Part shown: positions 31,748 through 40,777 of the stretch, piece after piece
How the letters are laid out: every line of letters begins with the position of its first letter
Numbering within the stretch: the stretch's first letter is position 1
Assembly (NCBI GenBank): GCA_964629015.1
Contig: CAZVMN010000005.1
Span: 1-64,000, forward strand
Source of the DNA: Oceanococcus sp964629015
GTDB taxonomy: Bacteria; Pseudomonadota; Gammaproteobacteria; Nevskiales; Oceanococcaceae
Length of the DNA stretch: 64,000 nucleotides
Direction of reading: 5' to 3'
Made by a program: the position numbers and the translations under genes
The notes under the pieces: model-generated
What the model saw: only the letters and a program-made list of their open reading frames with translations
What the model was told of the DNA's origin: nothing
The model's database searches: none

Positions 31748-34579
31748 TCACGTTCTTGCCAGCTTGAGCATCTGTTTGAGATAGCGCCCGGTGTGTGAAC
31801 CCTCGACCTGTGCGACCTCTTCCGGCGTACCACAGGCCACGATGCGGCCACCGCCATCGCCGCCCTCCGGGCCCAGATCGACGATCCAGTCCGCGGTTTT
31901 GATCACATCCAGATTGTGCTCGATCACAATCAGGGTGTTGCCATGATCCCGCAACCGATGGAGTACCCGCAGCAACTGCGCCACATCATGGAAATGCAGT
32001 CCGGTGGTGGGTTCGTCCAGGATGTACAAGGTGCGACCGGTGTCGCGGCGCGACAGCTCCTTGGCCAGTTTGACGCGCTGGGCTTCGCCGCCGGATAGGG
32101 TGGTCGCGTTCTGGCCCAGGGTGATGTAGGTCAGGCCGACATCCAGCAGGGTGTCCAGCTTGCGCTTGATCACCGGCACGGCGCTGAAGAACTCTGCCGC
32201 TTCTTCCACCGTCATGTTGAGCACATCGCTGATGGTTTTGCCCTTGTACTTGATGTCCAGGGTTTCGCGGTTATAGCGACTGCCGTTGCAGACCTCGCAG
32301 GTCACGTAAATGTCGGGCAGAAAGTGCATTTCCACCTTAATTACGCCGTCGCCCTGACAGGCCTCGCATCGACCACCTTTGACGTTGAAGGAAAAACGAC
32401 CGGCTTTGTAGCCGCGTGCGCGTGACTCCGGGGTGCCGGAGAACAGCTCGCGTATCGCGGTGAAGACGCCAATGTAGGTCGCCGGGTTGGAGCGCGGTGT
32501 GCGTCCAATCGGGCTCTGATCGATACCGATAACCTTGTCGAGCTGGTCAAAACCATCAATACCGGCACACGGCGCGGGTCGAGTGGTGGCGCGATTCAGG
32601 GTTTTGGCTGCGGCCGGGTACAGGGTGTCGTTGACCAGGGTGGATTTGCCCGAGCCCGACACCCCGGTCACGCAGGTCAGCAGGCCGAGCGGAAACTCGG
32701 CGGTGACGTCATGAAGATTGTTGCCGCTGGCCTGATTGACCCGCAGCATGCGCGTGGTGTCGGCGACCGTGCGTTCATGCGGGATGGCGATTTCCAGTGC
32801 GCCGGACAGGTATTTTCCGGTCAGCGAGTCGGGGCAGGTCAAGATGTCCTTGAGCTGACCCTGGGCGACCACCTCACCGCCGTGCACGCCGGCCCCGGGA
32901 CCGATATCCAGCACATGGTCGGCCGCACGTATAGCCTCCTCATCGTGTTCGACCACGAGCACCGTGTTGCCCAGATCGCGTAGGTGAATCAGGGTGTCGA
33001 GCAGGCGCTGGTTGTCGCGTTGATGCAGGCCGATTGACGGCTCGTCGAGCACGTAGAGCACACCGACCAGGCCGGCGCCGATCTGGCTGGCCAGGCGTAT
33101 ACGTTGGGCTTCACCGCCGGACAACGTTTCGGCGGCGCGGTCCAGGCTCAGGTACTCGAGCCCGACATTGTTCAGAAACTCCAGGCGCAGCACGATCTCC
33201 TTGAGGATGCGTGCGGCGATTTCAGCCTGCTGGCCAGCCAGTTGAAGCTCGGAAAACCAGCCGATCGCCTCGCGGATCGACAGGCGAGCGATGGCTGGCA
33301 TCGCAGTGTGCTGAACGCGCACGCTGCGCGCCGCGCGATTGAGGCGTGAGCCACCACAGCTGGCGCAAGGTTTTTCCGAGCGGAACTTGGCCAGTTCCTC
33401 GCGCACCATCTGCGATTCGGTCTCGTGATAGCGCCGCTGCATATTGTTGAGGATGCCTTCAAAAGCGTGGCGTTTCTCTCGAAAACCGCCGCGCGCGCGT
33501 GGGTACTTGAAGGCGATGCGTTCGCTGCCGCTGCCGTACAGAATCACATCTCGAACTTTGGCCGGCAGCGTGTTGAAGGGCACGTCCGGGTCGAAATCGT
33601 AGTGCGTGGCGAGCCCACGAATAATCTGAAAGTAATAGCCGTTGCGCGCATCCCAGCCGCGGATGGCACCTTCCGACAGGCTCAGATCCGGGCGCGTGAC
33701 CACGCGTTCTTCATCGAACACCGACTGGGTGCCCAGGCCGTCGCAATCCGGGCAGGCGCCATGCGGGCTGTTGAAGGAAAACAGGCGCGGCTCCAGCTCT
33801 TTGATTGCAAAACCGCAATGCGGGCAGGCGAAACGGGCCGAGAACAGCAACTCCTCGGCGTCATGGCGATAGGGCACAACCTGGACCAAGCCATCGGACA
33901 AACGCAGCGCGGTTTCGAACGACTCGGCCAGACGCTGGCTCATATCCGGGCGCACCTTGAACCGGTCCACCACCACTTCGATGTCGTGTTTGACCTTGGG
34001 GTTGAGTGTTGGCGTGTCGTCCAGCTCGACCACCTCACCGTCGATGCGCGCGCGGATGAAGCCCTCGCTGCGCAGGCTGTCGAGCAGCTTGTCGTGCTCG
34101 CCTTTGCGCCCACGCACCACCGGCGCCAGCAGCAGCCACGCGGTTTCGGTTTCTTGCCGCAACACGGTATCGACCATCTCGCCGATGGTCTGGGCATTGA
34201 GCGAAACATTGTGGTCCGGGCAATACGGTGTGCCGATGCGCGCATACAGCAGGCGCATGTAGTCGTAGATTTCGGTGACCGTGCCGACTGTCGAGCGCGG
34301 ATTGTGCGAGGTCGATTTCTGCTCGATGGAGATGGCTGGGGAGAGACCGTCGATACGGTCCACATCGGGCTTCTCCATCATCGACAGGAACTGCCGCGCA
34401 TAGGCCGACAGCGATTCCACATAACGCCGCTGCCCCTCGGCATAGATGGTGTCAAAGGCGAGGGACGATTTACCTGAACCGGACAGACCGGTGATCACGA
34501 CCAGCGCGTCGCGCGGGATGTCGAGATCGACATTTTTCAGGTTGTGCGTGCGCGCACCACGGATTTCGATGGTTTGCAT
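31748..34579 (-). CDS. uvrA: excinuclease ABC subunit A
   Basis: Damage-recognition ATPase of nucleotide excision repair. 943 residues, the normal length. First ATPase: Walker A GLSGSGKSS near 31 and LSGGEAQR near 488. Second: GVSGSGKST near 640 and LSGGEAQR near 830. Zinc modules are seen as CPHCG...CPDC (about 252-280), CASCGGSRLN near 405 and CEACQGDG...CEVC (about 735-765). Divergent from the Gly-rich lipoprotein gene. The 227-bp gap holds no CTG-N10-CAG LexA box, so SOS control is not evident here. Confidence 0.98.
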   Translation of the reverse strand: MQTIEIRGARTHNLKNVDLDIPRDALVVITGLSGSGKSSLAFDTIYAEGQRRYVESLSAYARQFLSMMEKPDVDRIDGLSPAISIEQKSTSHNPRSTVGTVTEIYDYMRLLYARIGTPYCPDHNVSLNAQTIGEMVDTVLRQETETAWLLLAPVVRGRKGEHDKLLDSLRSEGFIRARIDGEVVELDDTPTLNPKVKHDIEVVVDRFKVRPDMSQRLAESFETALRLSDGLVQVVPYRHDAEELLFSARFACPHCGFAIKELEPRLFSFNSPHGACPDCDGLGTQSVFDEERVVTRPDLSLSEGAIRGWDARNGYYFQIIRGLATHYDFDPDVPFNTLPAKVRDVILYGSGSERIAFKYPRARGGFREKRHAFEGILNNMQRRYHETESQMVREELAKFRSEKPCASCGGSRLNRAARSVRVQHTAMPAIARLSIREAIGWFSELQLAGQQAEIAARILKEIVLRLEFLNNVGLEYLSLDRAAETLSGGEAQRIRLASQIGAGLVGVLYVLDEPSIGLHQRDNQRLLDTLIHLRDLGNTVLVVEHDEEAIRAADHVLDIGPGAGVHGGEVVAQGQLKDILTCPDSLTGKYLSGALEIAIPHERTVADTTRMLRVNQASGNNLHDVTAEFPLGLLTCVTGVSGSGKSTLVNDTLYPAAAKTLNRATTRPAPCAGIDGFDQLDKVIGIDQSPIGRTPRSNPATYIGVFTAIRELFSGTPESRARGYKAGRFSFNVKGGRCEACQGDGVIKVEMHFLPDIYVTCEVCNGSRYNRETLDIKYKGKTISDVLNMTVEEAAEFFSAVPVIKRKLDTLLDVGLTYITLGQNATTLSGGEAQRVKLAKELSRRDTGRTLYILDEPTTGLHFHDVAQLLRVLHRLRDHGNTLIVIEHNLDVIKTADWIVDLGPEGGDGGGRIVACGTPEEVAQVEGSHTGRYLKQMLKLART

Positions 34580-34605
34580 CTGGTCAGGTCACGGAGCCGG
34601 TTAGC

Positions 34606-34625
34606 CGCGCCTCGAACGAGGCGCG
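34606..34625 (-). other. 8-bp perfect hairpin in the uvrA leader
   Basis: CGCGCCTC (34606-34613), loop GAAC, GAGGCGCG (34618-34625), 27 bp before the uvrA ATG. In the mRNA it would form a stable stem close to the ribosome site. No U-tract follows on either strand. Its role is unknown. Confidence 0.45.
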
Positions 34626-34806
34626 ATAAGACAATGGGAAAGTGTGCATCAGCTATGCGGGTTGATGCCAGCGCAGCAGTAAGCCCTGATGATGCCGTCC
34701 TCGCAAATCGCGTGATCCAGTTCACAGCAGTGCTGTGGTGGTCTGCGTACACTTTCGCGCCATGAGCCGACAACCGCGGCTCTCAGGATTATTAGGAGGA
34801 CATTCC

Positions 34807-35769
34807 ATGAGCGAAAAAACTTTCAAGTACCCGTCTTTGATTTTGGCGTTGGCTGCAGGCAGTACTTTGATGGCGTGTGGCGGCGGTGGCGGCGGCGGTG
34901 GTGGCCCCAGCTCAGATGCCAAAGCGGCATTGGCCGGTGTTGCTGCTTTGAGCATTGCCCAGACTGGGGTCGGCTTGGCCTCCGATGCGGAAGAAGACCA
35001 GGACTTCAAAAGTCTGAGTAAATCCACCGAGGAGGTTGAGTGCGACAGCGGTAGCCAAACCATCACCGATGATGTCGGCCCGGGGCCCAGCGGTGATCAG
35101 GCTTCGCCGTATCACGATGGCAGTTTCACGCGCACAACCATTGCAGCCAACAACTGCCGCGTGTCCTTCAATGAGAGCGGTTTTTCTTTCGATTCTCTGA
35201 CCGATGGTGATGTCGAGTTTGGCGATGCCAATAGCGGTACGGTCAATTACATCGTGGCTGATGATTATCTGTCGCAAACCAGTGGCAACCTGTTCGGCAC
35301 GCTCAACATGGCGATGAACGGCACCATGCACATTTGTGATGGCTGCTCCAATCCGGAAGATGCCGAGTCGGATCTGGAACTCAAAGCGTTCTTCGAAATG
35401 GACATAGCGTTTGATGGTGAACGATTCATTATGTCCATGGGTAACAGTCTGCAAGACATGCTCAGCGTTCAATCCAGTGGTGTGGCCGGTGGTGCCGGCA
35501 CTCATGAGATCAATGGGCGGATGAAAGCCGAACGTCCGGGTACGGATTGTTCCTTTGATGCGACCTACGAAACCATTCAGCCGATGGTGACGCAAAACAC
35601 CTTTACCGAAAATGAAAGCGTGGTGAGTGGTGAACTCGACGTCACGATTGCCGGTGGTGGCACGCACCGCGTGGTGATTGCCGGCGGCGTGGTCAGCGTG
35701 GATGGTGTGACGTTCACCGAAGAAGATCTTGAAGCGCTGGAGACCGATTGCGAGGTCGGCGTCGAATAA
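34807..35769 (+). CDS. lipoprotein with poly-glycine linker, unknown function
   Basis: 320 residues from the ATG at 34807 (AGGAGGA upstream). The signal peptide ends in the lipobox LMAC, followed by nine glycines, a flexible tether. The mature protein is acidic and beta-rich, with paired cysteines (VECDS, NNCRVSF, HICDGCSN, GTDCSFD, ETDCEVG) that could form disulfides. No family is recognised. It interrupts the usual uvrA-MFS-ssb order and has its own terminator, so it forms a single-gene unit. Confidence 0.8.
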   Translation: MSEKTFKYPSLILALAAGSTLMACGGGGGGGGGPSSDAKAALAGVAALSIAQTGVGLASDAEEDQDFKSLSKSTEEVECDSGSQTITDDVGPGPSGDQASPYHDGSFTRTTIAANNCRVSFNESGFSFDSLTDGDVEFGDANSGTVNYIVADDYLSQTSGNLFGTLNMAMNGTMHICDGCSNPEDAESDLELKAFFEMDIAFDGERFIMSMGNSLQDMLSVQSSGVAGGAGTHEINGRMKAERPGTDCSFDATYETIQPMVTQNTFTENESVVSGELDVTIAGGGTHRVVIAGGVVSVDGVTFTEEDLEALETDCEVGVE

Positions 35770-35785
35770 GCGATCTATGCTCAAC

Positions 35786-35812
35786 AAAAGCCGCCATTAC
35801 GGCGGCTTTTTT
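35786..35812 (+). terminator. Rho-independent terminator after the Gly-rich lipoprotein
   Basis: AAAAGCCGCC (35786-35795), loop ATTAC, GGCGGCTTTT (35801-35810) and more T residues. A perfect 10-bp stem including the A/U tracts, 17 bp after the stop codon. With A and T runs on both sides it could also work from the other direction. Confidence 0.95.
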
Positions 35813-35977
35813 GTGTCTGGGTGATGTTGAGCATGCTGTGCGCCATGGGCTGTGGCGCCTGCCCTGAGTTGTAACTGTTAAACTTGCGCGTTTGGTGATC
35901 GCGAAGCCTGCCGGCCGCATGGATGTGATGCGCCGACTGCAGATTGTGCTCCGCCATCCTGTTGGTACGGATAGGTA

Positions 35978-37198
35978 ATGACCCCGATTGAACGCCGCGC
36001 AACGCTGATTCTGGCTGCCATTTTGGTGCTGCGGATGACGGCGTTGTTCATGGTGCTGCCGGTACTGGCGCCCTGGGCTTTGTTCCTGGCTGGTGAGCCG
36101 GGTTTGGCCGTGGGGCTGGCGGTGGGTGGCTATGGTCTGACCCAGGCTCTGCTACAGATTCCTTTCGGCTGGCTGTCTGACCGTATCGGGCGTAAGCCGG
36201 TCATGCTCGGCGGATTGGCCGTGTTTGCCGTTGGCAGTCTTGTGGCAGCTCGTGCCAGTGATATCGACACCTTGCTGCTCGCCCGCTTGCTACAAGGTGG
36301 CGGCGCCATTGCGGCTGCATCGACCGCGCTGCTGTCCGATTTGACCCGTGAGTCTGTGCGCACCACCGCGATGGCCATCATCGGCGCCAGCATCGGCGGC
36401 TCGTTCCTGCTCGCCCTGATTATCGGTCCGGCTTTGCTCAGCTTCACCGCCGTGCCCGGATTGTTTGATATCGCGGCCGTCTGCGCCATGGTCGCCATGG
36501 CTTTGGTTGTGCTGTTGCCGCCCGCACCGCCGATACAGGTCAGTGCGACGGAGCCCTCCGCCTCGGTGCTGCGGGCGAACCTGCTGCAGCTCGATGGGGG
36601 TGTGTTTGCATTACACGCCATATTGGCCAGCCTGTTTGTGGGGCTGCCGCTCATGCTGCAACAGGACTGGGGCTGGGCGCCGGCGACGCACTGGAAACTG
36701 TACCTGCCGGTCATGCTGGCGTCTTTGCTGCCGGTCTTCCCGTTGATTCGTTATCTGGAAAAACGCGGACGAATTGCCGTCGCCATACCTGTGGCCGTCA
36801 TCGCGTTGACCGTATCCTGCATCCTCATCGGCGAGCGCTGGCTGTGGCTGCCTCTGAGCTTGTGGCTGTTTTTTTGCGCCTTCAACCTGTTGGAGGCCAG
36901 CTTGCCGTCGCTGGTTTCACGGGCCGCGCCGGCGCCTGTGCGCGGGCGTGCCATGGGCGTCTTTTCAAGCGCACAGTTTTTCGGAGCCTTCTGCGGAGCC
37001 GCACTGAGCGGCGTGGTGCTTGAATACGCAGGGCCCACCGTTGTCGTATTGTCGGCGGCGTGCTGGGGTTGCCTGTGGCTGGGATTGCTCGCTGTCCGCA
37101 TAATGGGCGCCAATCCGTTATCAACAGTGCGGGGTGAACCTGCGGTACAAACCGCAGGGGGTGACCCGCAACGATCACAATCCAAGGAGTGCGAATGA
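35978..37198 (+). CDS. MFS transporter (YajR-like)
   Basis: 406 residues with about 12 helices. The signature between helices 2 and 3 reads GWLSDRIGRKPVMLGG, the conserved MFS loop A. The N-terminus (LILAAILVLRMTALFMVLPVLAPWA) and gene order directly before ssb match the YajR-like MFS genes found between uvrA and ssb in many gammaproteobacteria. The C-terminal cytosolic domain of E. coli YajR is missing, as the protein ends soon after helix 12. Its stop overlaps the ssb start (ATGA). The substrate is unknown. Confidence 0.92.
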   Translation: MTPIERRATLILAAILVLRMTALFMVLPVLAPWALFLAGEPGLAVGLAVGGYGLTQALLQIPFGWLSDRIGRKPVMLGGLAVFAVGSLVAARASDIDTLLLARLLQGGGAIAAASTALLSDLTRESVRTTAMAIIGASIGGSFLLALIIGPALLSFTAVPGLFDIAAVCAMVAMALVVLLPPAPPIQVSATEPSASVLRANLLQLDGGVFALHAILASLFVGLPLMLQQDWGWAPATHWKLYLPVMLASLLPVFPLIRYLEKRGRIAVAIPVAVIALTVSCILIGERWLWLPLSLWLFFCAFNLLEASLPSLVSRAAPAPVRGRAMGVFSSAQFFGAFCGAALSGVVLEYAGPTVVVLSAACWGCLWLGLLAVRIMGANPLSTVRGEPAVQTAGGDPQRSQSKECE

Positions 37199-37695
37199 GC
37201 AGTCGCGGAATCAATAAAGTCATTCTGGTTGGCAATCTGGGGGCTGATCCGGAAACCCGGTACATGCCGTCTGGTGGCGCCGTGACCAACCTGCGGCTGG
37301 CCACCAGCGAAAGCTGGAAGGACAAGCAGAGCGGGGAAATGCAGGAGCGCACCGAGTGGCATCGCGTGGTGCTGTTCAACCGGTTGGGCGAAGTGGCCGC
37401 TGAATACCTGCGCAAAGGCAGTCAGGTGTATATCGAAGGCCAGATTCGCACCCGCAAATGGCAGGGCAACGACGGCCAGGACCGCTACACCACAGAAATC
37501 GTCGCCAACGAGATGCAGATGTTGGGCGGTCGTGGCGGTGGTGGTGGCGGCCAAGGCGGTGGTGGCAACTACGGTGGCGGTGGCAATCGTGGTGGTGGCG
37601 GTTATGGCGATGACAGCTACGGCGACAGCAAACCACAGCCGTCGCGCCCGATGAACGAGCCTCAGATCGACCCGGACGACGACATTCCATTTTGA
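37195..37695 (+). CDS. ssb: single-stranded DNA-binding protein
   Basis: 166 residues from the ATG at 37195 with AAGGAG upstream. The OB fold (1-110) starts SSRGINKVILVGNLGADPETR and includes ERTEWHRVVLF. A glycine-rich disordered linker (about 113-145) precedes the acidic tip DPDDDIPF, which docks replication and repair partners. It coats single-stranded DNA as a tetramer. The tip reads DIPF as in E. coli. Coupled to the MFS gene and closed by a terminator. Confidence 0.98.
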   Translation: MSSRGINKVILVGNLGADPETRYMPSGGAVTNLRLATSESWKDKQSGEMQERTEWHRVVLFNRLGEVAAEYLRKGSQVYIEGQIRTRKWQGNDGQDRYTTEIVANEMQMLGGRGGGGGGQGGGGNYGGGGNRGGGGYGDDSYGDSKPQPSRPMNEPQIDPDDDIPF

Positions 37696-37717
37696 ATCCA
37701 GTGGATCACCATGGATC

Positions 37718-37744
37718 AAGGCCCGCAATCGCGGGCCTTTTTTG
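37718..37744 (+). terminator. Rho-independent terminator after ssb
   Basis: AAGGCCCGC (37718-37726), loop AATC, GCGGGCCTT (37731-37739) and a T run to 37743. Perfect 9-bp stem, 22 bp after the ssb stop. Confidence 0.95.
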
Positions 37745-37819
37745 TGGGGCACAAATGGACAGGTGCAATTTCGCCATGCCGGTCTACAATCGCAGCGTTG
37801 CCGCAGACGTCCGAATCTC

Positions 37820-38872
37820 ATGCTGCTGATCCGCCCGATACGCGAATCTGATCTGCCCGCGCTGGTCGAGCTGGCCGGTGCCGCGGGCATTGGCATGACC
37901 TCTTTGCCGGGCGATGTGGAGTTGTTGCGGGGCAAGATTGAGCTGTCGCTGAGCAGCTTTGCCGCACCCCATGATCCGGGGCAGCCCCGGGAAACGCAGT
38001 TTCTGTTCGTGGCCGAGGATCTGGACAGTGGCGCTTTGGCCGGCACCACGGCGATCAAATCGGGCATCGGGCTGAGTGATCCGTTCTACAGCTATCGCCT
38101 GGACAAAATCGTGCACGCCTCGCCGCAGCTGGGTGTTCACAAGGTCATGCCGACCCTATATCTGAGCAATGATTACACCGGTTCGGCGGAACTGGCTTCG
38201 TTGTTGCTCGCACCGGGCTACCGTAGCGGCGGCAACGGCCATCTGCTGTCGAAATGCCGCTTTCTGTTTCTGGCTCAACACGCCCAGCGCTTTCCGTCCC
38301 GCTTGATCGCCGATATGCGCGGCGTATCGGATGAGCAGGGGCGCTCGCCGTTCTGGGAGGCCTTGGGGCAGCACTTCTTCTCCATGGACTTTCCCTTGGC
38401 CGATCGATTGTCCGGTTCCCGCAGCAAGGCATTCATCGCCGAACTGATGCCGCGCCATCCGATTTACGTGCCCTTGCTGCCGCCCGAGGCCCAGGCGGTG
38501 ATCGGCCAGGTCCATGACAGCACTCGGCCGGCTTTGAAACTGCTCGAAGCCGAGGGCTTCCGGCACAACGGTTATGTCGACATTTTCGATGCTGGCCCAA
38601 CGCTGGAAGCCGAAATCGGGCAGATTCGCGCGGTGGCGCAAAGCCGTTTGGGCGCCTGTGCGCCGGCCGAGTTGTCCGAGGATGCGCCTGTGCACCTGGT
38701 TGCGACCACGGCCTGGGATGCCTTTCGCTGTGTGCTGGCGCCGGCGCAGTGGCAGGATGATGGCTGGCGTATCAGTGCGGCCCAACTTGAAGCGCTGGGC
38801 TGTCGTGCCGGTGAGACCGTCCGTGCCGTTGCGCTCAAACCGATGCCATCTTTGGAGAACATCTCACCATGA
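37820..38872 (+). CDS. astA: arginine N-succinyltransferase, first paralogue (AruF-like)
   Basis: Transfers succinyl from succinyl-CoA to arginine, the first AST step. 350 residues from the ATG at 37820, fitting the family (about 340). It has the GNAT-like start LLIRPIRESDLPALVELA and the conserved FLFVAEDLDSG, LYLSNDYTGSAEL, DEQGRSPFWEALGQHFFSMDF and AFIAELMPRHPIYVPLLP. A second AstA lies at 41980. The FYSYRLDKIVHASP segment is closer to AruF of Pseudomonas, whose AruF and AruG form a mixed enzyme. The stop overlaps astB by ATGA. Confidence 0.93.
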   Translation: MLLIRPIRESDLPALVELAGAAGIGMTSLPGDVELLRGKIELSLSSFAAPHDPGQPRETQFLFVAEDLDSGALAGTTAIKSGIGLSDPFYSYRLDKIVHASPQLGVHKVMPTLYLSNDYTGSAELASLLLAPGYRSGGNGHLLSKCRFLFLAQHAQRFPSRLIADMRGVSDEQGRSPFWEALGQHFFSMDFPLADRLSGSRSKAFIAELMPRHPIYVPLLPPEAQAVIGQVHDSTRPALKLLEAEGFRHNGYVDIFDAGPTLEAEIGQIRAVAQSRLGACAPAELSEDAPVHLVATTAWDAFRCVLAPAQWQDDGWRISAAQLEALGCRAGETVRAVALKPMPSLENISP

Positions 38873-40212
38873 ATGCGCCGTCTGCGATTGAAGCCAACTT
38901 TGATGGTCTGGTCGGGCCAAACCACAACTACGCGGGTCTGTCATTCGGCAATGTGGCTTCGCAATCCAATCTGGGCAGTGAGTCATCGCCACGTGCGGCG
39001 GCTTTGCAGGGCTTGGCCAAGATGAAGGCGATGCACGATCTGGGGATGTTGCAGGGTGTCTTGCCGCCGCAGCAGCGTCCGGATCTGGCCGCGCTCCGGC
39101 GTCTCGGTTTTGCTGGCAGTGACGCCACCGTGCTGGCCGAGGCGGCGCGCACCGAGCCAAGACTGTTGGGCGCGGTGAGTTCGGCGTCCAGCATGTGGGT
39201 GGCCAACGCAGCCACCGTTTCGCCCAGCGCCGATACAGCGGATGGGCGTGTGCATTTCACCCCGGCCAATCTGGTCAACAAGTTCCATCGTTCGATCGAA
39301 GCACCGACAACCGCTCGGGCGTTGCAGGCCATCTTTCCCCCGGGTGAACACTTTGCCCATCATGCGCCGCTACCTGCGGTGGATGATTTTGGCGATGAAG
39401 GCGCGGCAAATCACACCCGGTTGTGTGCTGACTATGGCCAGCCCGGGCTGGAGCTGTTTGTTTACGGCAAGGATGCCAGCGCGCCAGAGCAGGGTCCGCG
39501 GCACTATCCGGCGCGGCATACCCTGCAGGCCTCGCAGGCGGTTGCGCGCCTGCACACACTGAGGCCTCAGGCCTGTGTGTTCCTGCAGCAGAACCCGGCG
39601 GTGATTGATCAGGGCGTATTTCACAACGATGTCATTGCGGTGGGGAATCGCAATGTGCTGTTTTTTCATGAGCAGGCTTTTGTCGATGATCCGCGTGTTG
39701 CGCTCAACGCGGCCTGGCCAACGCAGGAGCCGCTGCACTTCATTGAGGTGCCCAGCGCTGCCGTGAGCGTGGACGCTGCGGTCAGCAGCTATCTGTTCAA
39801 CAGCCAGTTGGTCACATTGCCGCAAGGCGGCAACGCTTTGATTCTGCCCCAGGAGTGTCGTGACAATCCGGCGGTGTGGGCTTATTTGCAGAGCCTGCTG
39901 GCCAGTGATGCGCCGATTGACCAGATCCAGGTGTTCAACCTGACCGAAAGCATGCGCAATGGGGGCGGCCCGGCTTGTCTGCGTCTGCGTGTGGTGCTCA
40001 CAGCGGCTGAGCGGGCAGCGCTGAACTCAGCGGTGTTGCTGGATGATGTGCTGTATGACCGACTCAAGGTCTGGATCGAGCGTCACTACCGTGAGCGCCT
40101 GGATGTGCAGGATCTGGTTGATCCGCAGTTGCACCAGGAATGCTGTACGGCGCTGGATGAGTTGAGCCAGATTCTCAATCTCGGCGCGATCTATCCCTTC
40201 CAGCAGGTGTGA
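38869..40212 (+). CDS. astB: N-succinylarginine dihydrolase
   Basis: Hydrolyses N2-succinylarginine to succinylornithine, CO2 and ammonia. 447 residues, the normal length. Family landmarks are FDGLVGPNHNYAGLSFGN at the start, NAATVSPSADTADGRVHF near 110-125, HHAPLPAVDDFGDEGAANHTR near 165-185, VFNLTESMRNGGGPACLRLRV near 350-375 and the C-terminal QECCTALDELSQILNLG carrying the catalytic cysteine region. Coupled to astA1. Convergent with the Lrp-type regulator gene 8 bp away. Confidence 0.96.
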   Translation: MNAPSAIEANFDGLVGPNHNYAGLSFGNVASQSNLGSESSPRAAALQGLAKMKAMHDLGMLQGVLPPQQRPDLAALRRLGFAGSDATVLAEAARTEPRLLGAVSSASSMWVANAATVSPSADTADGRVHFTPANLVNKFHRSIEAPTTARALQAIFPPGEHFAHHAPLPAVDDFGDEGAANHTRLCADYGQPGLELFVYGKDASAPEQGPRHYPARHTLQASQAVARLHTLRPQACVFLQQNPAVIDQGVFHNDVIAVGNRNVLFFHEQAFVDDPRVALNAAWPTQEPLHFIEVPSAAVSVDAAVSSYLFNSQLVTLPQGGNALILPQECRDNPAVWAYLQSLLASDAPIDQIQVFNLTESMRNGGGPACLRLRVVLTAAERAALNSAVLLDDVLYDRLKVWIERHYRERLDVQDLVDPQLHQECCTALDELSQILNLGAIYPFQQV

Positions 40213-40220
40213 GTGTGCCG

Positions 40221-40649
40221 CTACTGGCGCACGCGGGTTTCCAGAATCACCGATGAGGTGGTGCGGAGCACGCCGGTGAGCAAACCAATTTCGTCGAGTT
40301 GGCGGCTCAGGGCGCCGGTGCTGTCGACGTCCAATTCCAGAATCAGGTCGTAATTGCCGCTGATCACGTACAGCGCCGCCACGCAGTCCAGTTGCTCCAG
40401 ACGCCGGGTGACCTCGGCGCTGCGCTTCTGCTCCACTTCGACCAGAACATGGGCGCGAATGCGTTTGTCGCGCCAGTTCTGACCCAGGCGCACGGTGTAA
40501 CCCTCGATGATGCCGGCATCCTCCAGCCGACGGATACGGTTCTGCACCGTGGCACGCGACACGTCGAGCTGACGGGCCAGTTCGCTGGTGCTGATGCGGG
40601 CGTTGCGACGCAGGGCGCTGAGCAGACGGTCATCCAATGTGCTTGTCAT
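40221..40649 (-). CDS. Lrp/AsnC-family transcriptional regulator
   Basis: 142 residues from the ATG at 40649. The helix-turn-helix (about 1-55) contains RISTSELARQLDVSRATVQNRIRRLEDAGII, and the RAM ligand-binding domain (about 65-140) contains VAALYVISGNYDLILELDV. It lies between astB and astC, divergent from astC, with a set of nested inverted repeats in the shared gap. It probably senses arginine, ornithine or a related amino acid and controls the flanking AST genes; that assignment is inference from position. Confidence 0.92.
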   Translation of the reverse strand: MTSTLDDRLLSALRRNARISTSELARQLDVSRATVQNRIRRLEDAGIIEGYTVRLGQNWRDKRIRAHVLVEVEQKRSAEVTRRLEQLDCVAALYVISGNYDLILELDVDSTGALSRQLDEIGLLTGVLRTTSSVILETRVRQ

Positions 40650-40664
40650 TGTGCTTTGAGGCTT

Positions 40665-40720
40665 TGTCAATTTGATAAGCAATTTATCAAATTCGCTAAA
40701 AGCGTTTGTTCAAATTGACA
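40665..40720. promoter_or_regulatory. nested inverted repeats, probable Lrp-type operator
   Basis: Two overlapping perfect inverted repeats: AATTTGATAA (40669-40678) with TTATCAAATT (40684-40693), and TGTCAATTTGA (40665-40675) with TCAAATTGACA (40710-40720). The left arms overlap, so one half-site can pair with either right arm. The A/T-rich centres fit Lrp/AsnC operators. It is 16 bp from the regulator ATG and 57 bp from the astC ATG. Confidence 0.7.
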
Positions 40721-40777
40721 GGTCAGGCGGCGGATAATGGCTATCCAAGATGCTGCTATTCACCGTCGGAGATTTCG

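Noticed and set aside
34580..34806. LexA/SOS box expected upstream of uvrA
   Set aside because: I checked the gap for CTG-N10-CAG and found none, so SOS control is not claimed.
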